Assembly (NCBI GenBank): GCA_905235825.1
Contig: CAJONH010000249.1
Span: forward strand, 1-10,077
Reading direction: 5' to 3'
DNA from: Candidatus Gastranaerophilales bacterium
GTDB taxonomy: Bacteria; Cyanobacteriota; Vampirovibrionia; Gastranaerophilales; Gastranaerophilaceae
DNA length: 10,077 nucleotides
The stretch's first letter is position 1. Each line of letters opens with the position of its first letter. The position numbers were made by a program, and so were the translations under genes. Of this stretch, positions 5,526-10,077 are shown one piece after another. The notes under the pieces are model-generated. The model was not told where the DNA came from, did no database searches, and worked only from the letters and a program-made list of their open reading frames with translations.

Positions 5526-7358
5526 ATGATTAATTTTAATAAATCTGATGAAGTAAAAAGTGTTTCTCTAAACGGCAGACAATATGTTATACCTGAAAAT
5601 CAAAATGAAGAAGATGAAGCAATTTCTGTTTTTAATACATCTGGCAAGAACGATATCAATGGAAATGAAGACTTATATTCAAATAATAATATATCGGCAG
5701 ATAATGAATTTCCTGTAAATATACAAAACAAAAGTAATGTATTAAATACAAAATATGACGAAAATGGTAATTTTTACGTAAAATACAACAATAATACGGA
5801 AGAAGTTTATGCTAAAAACGAAAAAGGTAATTTTACTCTATATTCAAGAACTAATGAAACTGCAAACGGTACTTTAACACAATATTATGACCGTGACGGG
5901 AAAAATGTTACGGGTATAGAAACCGTTAACAGAAGGTTTGATAAAAACAGTAATCAATTAACCGTTATGAGTAATTATAAATCTAAAGAAAATAACAACG
6001 AAACTCATGCACAATATATATATGAAGGGCAGGAGGAGGATATAAAAACTTTAAAAACAGTACTTTTTAATCAAAAATATAACGGAAAAAAATATGAAAG
6101 CGAATATACTATCAATCGTGACTCATCATCAAATATTATTTCGGTAGAAACAAGAGAAAAAGAACGTAATGGAAACATATTATATTCCCGCTATGACGGT
6201 CAGCGGGGTGAAGACGTTTTAAATGCGATGTTTGACGGTTATCCATATAACGGGCTTCCTAATGAGGGTATCAGATATGATAAAAAAGGAAATATTCAAG
6301 AACGAAGAATACATGAAATAGCTAATACGGGAGCTTTAGAGTCTGTTTCTCAATATGACGGAAATGACAGACTTGTTGCTCAAGAAAATGATTTTCGCCT
6401 TGATAACAGATTTACAACAGCATATCAAGGACAAACAGGCGATTGTTATTTACTTGCCGCATTAAATTCATTTTCACAAACTGACAAAGGTCAAGAAATT
6501 TTAAGAAATAACATAACGGAAACAGTTGATGAAAACGGACAAAAAATTTTTACCGTAAAATTCCCCGGAGCGGAAAAAGCAGCTGAAAGTTTAAAAAATA
6601 ATTTAGAACCTGATAAAGTATATATAAAAGGCTCATATACCGTTTCACAAGCTGAACTTGATGCGGCAAACGCAAATACAAACGCTTTTTCCATTGGCGA
6701 TCAGGATATACTTTTATATGAACTTGCTTTTAATAAATACAGGCATGATGTTAAATCAACCGTTGAAGAAAATAATATTAACCCCTACGAAACAAATAAT
6801 TATTCGGGTTTAGAAGGTTATATAAATCCTGATGACCCTATTGACGGCGGTTTTGGTTCCGAAGTCAAATTTCTTATAACCGGCAGTAAACCTGATTATT
6901 GGTGGAAACCCGACTATAATACAGATAAAGTTGGTCTGATTTTAGATAATACAACTCATAGAGCAAAAGTAAAAAGAAATATAACCGTTGAAACTCCTTT
7001 GCCGGAACCTGCCGGAAATAATACTAATCAACAACAATACACAACGCTAAGCGGATTTATGCAGACTGCTAATGCAAGTTATGATGATAAACAAAAAGAA
7101 GAACTTATTCAAAGAATAATTCAGGATGCAAAAGACGGTAAACTCGACGAAAATATCGTAACAATCGGAATTAATGTTTCATACCCCGGAGAAAAAACTT
7201 TCGGCCCGCATGAAGTTTCTGTTGTTCATATAACGGATAAAGAAGTTACTATAATTGATTCTAATGACAGAACTGTGGGAAATTCAAGAAAATATACAAT
7301 GTCACTTGAGGATTTTAAACGAAGTATTACATCTCTTGATGTTTTAACACTGAAATAA
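5526..7358 (+). CDS. YD-repeat protein with calpain-family (C2) cysteine protease domain, 610 aa
   Basis: The C-terminal half (about 296-600) is a papain-fold calpain-like protease. TTAYQGQTGDCYLLAALNSF (297-316) carries the oxyanion Gln301 and nucleophile Cys307, with the six-residue spacing seen in calpains. INPDDPIDGGFGSEVKFL (433-450) fits the middle of the domain. GPHEVSVVHITDKEVTIIDS (560-579) supplies catalytic His562, with Asn580 (or Asp578) as third member. The N-terminal half has spaced Tyr/Phe-Asp-x-x-Gly/Ser-Asn-type units resembling YD/RHS repeats: YDENGN (77), NEKGN (98), YDRDGK (121), FDKNSN (138), YDKKGN (251), YDGNDR (277). There is no signal peptide, membrane helix or calcium-binding EF hand. 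AAAAGG (5510-5515) lies 10 bases before the ATG. Bacterial calpain-like proteins are poorly characterised; targets are unknown. An exported effector or a self-processing protein are both possible. No terminator follows; a gene remnant begins within 50 bases. Confidence 0.88.
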   Translation: MINFNKSDEVKSVSLNGRQYVIPENQNEEDEAISVFNTSGKNDINGNEDLYSNNNISADNEFPVNIQNKSNVLNTKYDENGNFYVKYNNNTEEVYAKNEKGNFTLYSRTNETANGTLTQYYDRDGKNVTGIETVNRRFDKNSNQLTVMSNYKSKENNNETHAQYIYEGQEEDIKTLKTVLFNQKYNGKKYESEYTINRDSSSNIISVETREKERNGNILYSRYDGQRGEDVLNAMFDGYPYNGLPNEGIRYDKKGNIQERRIHEIANTGALESVSQYDGNDRLVAQENDFRLDNRFTTAYQGQTGDCYLLAALNSFSQTDKGQEILRNNITETVDENGQKIFTVKFPGAEKAAESLKNNLEPDKVYIKGSYTVSQAELDAANANTNAFSIGDQDILLYELAFNKYRHDVKSTVEENNINPYETNNYSGLEGYINPDDPIDGGFGSEVKFLITGSKPDYWWKPDYNTDKVGLILDNTTHRAKVKRNITVETPLPEPAGNNTNQQQYTTLSGFMQTANASYDDKQKEELIQRIIQDAKDGKLDENIVTIGINVSYPGEKTFGPHEVSVVHITDKEVTIIDSNDRTVGNSRKYTMSLEDFKRSITSLDVLTLK

Positions 7359-7370
7359 TTCATTATTTTT

Positions 7371-7592
7371 ATGTTCGTTAAATTTTTTCATAAGGTAAAT
7401 AGTCCCTATGATTATATTTATTTTACAAACAGATGGAAAGAACTTGAAGATGAAAGATTTATAGTGTATGATTTAAAAAATAAATTAAAAGAAAATTTAG
7501 ACAGTGAAGAATATAAAATTCCTGACGAACATCCAAATACAAAAGCATGGGATATTATAATCGAAAATTTATTAAAGGATTTTCCGATTTAA
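7371..7592 (+). pseudogene. C-terminal remnant of an SGNH-like protein
   Basis: The 73-codon frame has no ribosome site. Its residues 13-73 align without gaps to residues 286-346 of the intact protein encoded at 7613-8653, with 33 of 61 identities counted by hand. The match includes RWKEL, the SEEY stretch and the block V motif (DEHPNTKAWDII versus DGHPNAKAWDII). The first 12 residues do not match. The block I serine, the glycine block and the membrane anchor are all missing, so it cannot be an active SGNH enzyme. The homology break is near 7406, only about 48 bases after the calpain-like gene's stop, which suggests that a deletion removed the front of an ancestral tandem copy together with that gene's normal downstream region. 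The stop (7590-7592) comes just before the ribosome site of the intact copy. Confidence 0.8.
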
Positions 7593-7595
7593 TAA

Positions 7596-7601
7596 AAGGA
7601 G
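7596..7601 (+). promoter_or_regulatory. ribosome binding site that decides the 7613 start
   Basis: AAGGAG lies 11 bases before the ATG at 7613. The same frame is open from an ATG at 7547, but that would start inside the remnant's conserved block V without a ribosome site and add 22 residues ahead of the Lys-rich lead of the membrane anchor. Confidence 0.7.
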
Positions 7602-7612
7602 ATATTGATAGT

Positions 7613-8653
7613 ATGGACAATAATAATCAAGATAAAAAAAAAAGTATATTTTTTAAAATAATTTTTAATTTATTAATTATATCTATTTTGTTTGTTTTTA
7701 CTGATTTTATTTCATCGTTATTTCAGTATAAATCATTTTTTAAGAGTTTCGAGGATAAATTAAAACAACGAACATCATATACATTGGAAGAACATTCATC
7801 TCCGCCGTTGTTATACAATTATACCTGGAAAATATCTCCTTTTAGAGAATATTATAAAAAATATATTATATCGGAACTTGCGACACTAAAAAGGAGAATA
7901 ATACCTCAAAAAAGCAGCAAAAAATCAATAGTTATATTCGGCTGTTCATTTGCTGAAGGTGCTAATTTGAAAAATAATGAAACATTCGGATATAAATTAT
8001 CAAAAATAACGAACAGACCGGTATACAATTTGGGTCTAAGCGGATTTGGCTTATCAGAAACCGTTTTTCTATCAAAACTAAATGATTTTTACAGTCATAT
8101 AAAAGTCCAACCCGAATATGCTGTTTATGTATATATTCCGGATCAAATAAGAAGAATTTATGCGGACAGATATGGTTTAGATAAAAATGTATATCTTAAT
8201 TATGAATTTAAAGACGGTAAACTTGAAGAAAAAAATGCACCTTTCTTGCAGTTAAGCAGATTTTATTTATTTAAAACTTTATTTAGAAAAAAAATAGACC
8301 AATATATTTCTGATGAAAAAAATTGTGATAAACATTTTGATTTATTAAAAATTTATTTTAACGAAATTAGAAATGAACTCAGAAAAAAATATCCGAAAAT
8401 TAAATTCATAATTATTAAATATCCTTCATCAATTGGTGAACGTGATGATGTATATATGGGACACGGATATAATTATACTTTTTATACAGACAGATGGAAA
8501 GAACTTGGTGAGTCAGGTTTTATAATATATGACCTGAGTGATAAAATTAAAGTTAATTTACAATCGGAAGAATATACCGTTTTTGACGGACACCCGAATG
8601 CTAAAGCATGGGATATTATTACGAAAAAGCTAAAACAGGATATTCGTTTATAA
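7613..8653 (+). CDS. membrane-anchored SGNH/GDSL hydrolase-like protein, 346 aa
   Basis: With the start at 7613 the protein begins with a Lys/Asn-rich cytoplasmic lead (1-10) and one membrane helix (about 12-36), then an external domain. SGNH-type blocks: KSIVIFGCSFAEG (104-116) with Ser112 in GCS; VYNLGLSGFGLSE (137-149) for the glycine block; VYVYIPDQIRRIY (171-183), where the usual Asn-Asp of block III is Pro-Asp; and TVFDGHPNAKAWDIITK (322-338) with Asp325/His327. It is a paralogue of the 306-aa protein at 2528-3448 (shared FGCSFA, PVYN, the I-x-D-x-x-R-R pattern and the HP-x-x-x-AWD tail) and a closer one of the remnant just upstream. Loss of the block III Asn, an oxyanion-hole residue, leaves activity uncertain. 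A role in acyl modification of a surface polymer is inference from fold and the membrane-protein neighbour, which starts 12 bases after the stop. Confidence 0.84.
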   Translation: MDNNNQDKKKSIFFKIIFNLLIISILFVFTDFISSLFQYKSFFKSFEDKLKQRTSYTLEEHSSPPLLYNYTWKISPFREYYKKYIISELATLKRRIIPQKSSKKSIVIFGCSFAEGANLKNNETFGYKLSKITNRPVYNLGLSGFGLSETVFLSKLNDFYSHIKVQPEYAVYVYIPDQIRRIYADRYGLDKNVYLNYEFKDGKLEEKNAPFLQLSRFYLFKTLFRKKIDQYISDEKNCDKHFDLLKIYFNEIRNELRKKYPKIKFIIIKYPSSIGERDDVYMGHGYNYTFYTDRWKELGESGFIIYDLSDKIKVNLQSEEYTVFDGHPNAKAWDIITKKLKQDIRL

Positions 8654-8665
8654 AGGCTCAGTAAA

Positions 8666-10077
8666 ATGAATGCGGGAATAAAATCATTCAATATTTTTAT
8701 TATAATTTTTATAATATGTTTGCTTTGCATAATAAATCAATACGGTGTTCTTCTGATACACGGATATATATATCCATGGTTTGATTTACATTGGAAACTT
8801 CCTGCACAAATATATGAAACCTTAATTAACAATATTTTACCGGTATTATTCAATCAAAATCCGAATGATTTTCGTTCCGGTTTTGGAGTTGGTTCTATAT
8901 TACTGGCTTCATTGTATTCGGTAATCTGTTTTTTGTTTACAAGAGGGTTTTTCCTATCTTGTGATTATAGGGAAAAAACAATTTATAAAAAAATTTTTTC
9001 TCTTATATTTATTTTATCTTTATTAATTTTGTATATTAATTTCTATCATACAGACAGTTTTTATGCTTCTATTTTCAGATTTAACGATTTGGCAACAAGT
9101 GCGGAATACTTTTTTGTTTTAATTCCATACTTAATATTTATATTTGCCTTTACCGATATTATTTATAGAAACCACAAACCAAACAAATTATTAATATGTA
9201 TATATATTCTTATTTCTTATATCATCGGATACTACAATGAACTTGCAAATATATCGATTTTAGCATTCTTAATAATATTTTTAATTTTAACATTTATTTT
9301 TGATAAGAATAAGCTGAAAAATAAATATATTCTTTATTTAATCATTCCTTTTTTTATCAGTTTGTTCCATTATTATGTTATATCAAATAAATTTTTATCC
9401 GATATTGCTTCTTATAATTCCGGTTTTATATATTCCGTTAAATTTTTACAAAATCATTATATTGATGCATTACAAAAGTTTATTGATATTATGTTCATAA
9501 AAAAAATAGTCTTTTATATTTTGATTACGATTATTTCAGGAGTAATGCTTAAATTTAAAACAAAGAATTATAACTATATCCTTATATTTATATTCTCAAT
9601 TCTTGCGGGATATATATTTGCAAATTTTTGTACTTTATTCACAAGCGGAATAGACCCTAATGAAGATTATATGTTTATGCGTCCGTTTTGGGATTTGTTA
9701 TATGTTAATATCCTTGAATTTTGCATATTGGTATTACTTGGCTCTTTATATAATAATTATAAATTCATAAAATGGATTATTGCTCTATTTCTTCTTTTAT
9801 TTATTTGTTTTTTCCCAAGTCAATATACATCAAGACAAAATGCATTATATGAAATCAAAAAATTAGTATATATAACGGATAAATATAATTTGATTTATAC
9901 AGTATTAGGTGAATCTGCTGTTTTACCAAAAAAATATTTAGCTGTTGATGCCGTTAAAAACTCGGAAATATTTAAAATTGGTAACGAATTTCAAAAAGAA
10001 AGACTAAAAGAAAATCAATATATAAATGCTGAATATTTTCATTATAAAAACTATTTTGATAAAATATATAAACAAAA
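8666..10077 (+). CDS. large multi-pass membrane protein, incomplete at the right edge
   Basis: From ATG at 8666 (AAAGG at 8652-8656, 9 bases upstream) the frame stays open for 470 codons and runs off the window, so the C-terminus is missing. I count about 11 likely membrane helices, near residues 7-27, 73-93, 107-126, 147-167, 174-190, 194-213, 220-239, 279-296, 303-322, 346-363 and 367-384, followed by a more polar region from about 385. An external-looking loop after helix 1 has HGYIYPWFDLHWKLP (32-46), and YYNELANISILAFL (189-202) places an Asn-Glu pair at the start of a helix. This topology resembles GT-C-type glycosyltransferases or related uncharacterised polytopic proteins with polar residues in helix-proximal loops, but I cannot name the family. 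The short gap from the SGNH-like gene argues for one transcript and a joint role in the envelope. Confidence 0.85.
   Translation, partial: MNAGIKSFNIFIIIFIICLLCIINQYGVLLIHGYIYPWFDLHWKLPAQIYETLINNILPVLFNQNPNDFRSGFGVGSILLASLYSVICFLFTRGFFLSCDYREKTIYKKIFSLIFILSLLILYINFYHTDSFYASIFRFNDLATSAEYFFVLIPYLIFIFAFTDIIYRNHKPNKLLICIYILISYIIGYYNELANISILAFLIIFLILTFIFDKNKLKNKYILYLIIPFFISLFHYYVISNKFLSDIASYNSGFIYSVKFLQNHYIDALQKFIDIMFIKKIVFYILITIISGVMLKFKTKNYNYILIFIFSILAGYIFANFCTLFTSGIDPNEDYMFMRPFWDLLYVNILEFCILVLLGSLYNNYKFIKWIIALFLLLFICFFPSQYTSRQNALYEIKKLVYITDKYNLIYTVLGESAVLPKKYLAVDAVKNSEIFKIGNEFQKERLKENQYINAEYFHYKNYFDKIYKQ

Noticed and set aside
6491..6694. Minus-strand open frame of 67 codons
   Set aside because: It is antisense to the calpain domain just after its catalytic Cys, with no independent support.
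7547..7612. N-terminal extension of the 346-aa SGNH-like protein to an ATG at 7547
   Set aside because: It starts inside the remnant's conserved block V out of frame, lacks a ribosome site, and the AAGGAG at 7596-7601 supports 7613.
8482..8730. Minus-strand open frame of 82 codons
   Set aside because: It is antisense to the conserved end of the SGNH-like gene and the start of the membrane protein, both well supported.
1..10077. Mobile element, prophage or defence island
   Set aside because: No transposase, integrase, phage structural gene, terminal inverted repeats, CRISPR array or recognisable defence gene is present.

Overview
The window is AT-rich bacterial DNA (roughly 30% G+C by eye). 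It reads as a chromosomal stretch where one housekeeping gene, rpsL (ribosomal protein S12), borders a run of accessory, mostly envelope- or secretion-style genes. The S12 sequence is of the Gram-positive/cyanobacterial type. The style of the other proteins (Asn/Lys-rich; an 'SFGK' N-terminus on a small orphan; a calpain-like cysteine protease; several SGNH-type membrane-anchored proteins) suggests a gut-type Candidatus Gastranaerophilales (Melainabacteria/Vampirovibrionia, non-photosynthetic relatives of Cyanobacteria). That assignment is inference from style, not a database result.

Layout: (1) 1-266, minus strand: the 5' part of rpsL, running off the left edge. (2) 267-574: divergent intergenic region with a long putative rpsL leader, a 67% G+C island inside a possible 43-codon basic small ORF, and promoter-like elements facing both ways. 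(3) 575-2542, plus strand: a 191-aa protein of unknown function and a class 3 lipase with a complete Ser-Asp-His triad. (4) 5369-2528, minus strand: a membrane-anchored protein with a C-terminal glucosaminidase/lysozyme-like domain, then a ten-helix EamA/DMT transporter, then a membrane-anchored SGNH-like protein whose start overlaps the transporter stop by 8 bases. A strong hairpin sits between the first two and abuts the transporter start codon. (5) 5526-7358, plus strand: a 610-aa protein with YD-type repeats followed by a calpain-family (C2) protease domain. (6) 7371-10077, plus strand: a C-terminal remnant of an SGNH-like gene, a full-length paralogue of it, and, 12 bases further on, an incomplete large multi-pass membrane protein that is still open at the right edge.

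How they may work together: the lipase, glucosaminidase-like protein and calpain-like protease are three unrelated hydrolases, each next to genes of unknown role. The two intact SGNH-like proteins are each paired with a polytopic membrane protein (EamA transporter; 11-helix protein), which would fit modification of surface polymers such as O-acyl transfer or removal, but this is inferred from context only. I see no tRNA, rRNA, CRISPR array, transposase, integrase or phage gene. The most interesting items are the gene remnant with its close tandem paralogue, the hairpin fused to the transporter start, the GC-rich small ORF in the rpsL leader, and the YD-repeat/calpain architecture.
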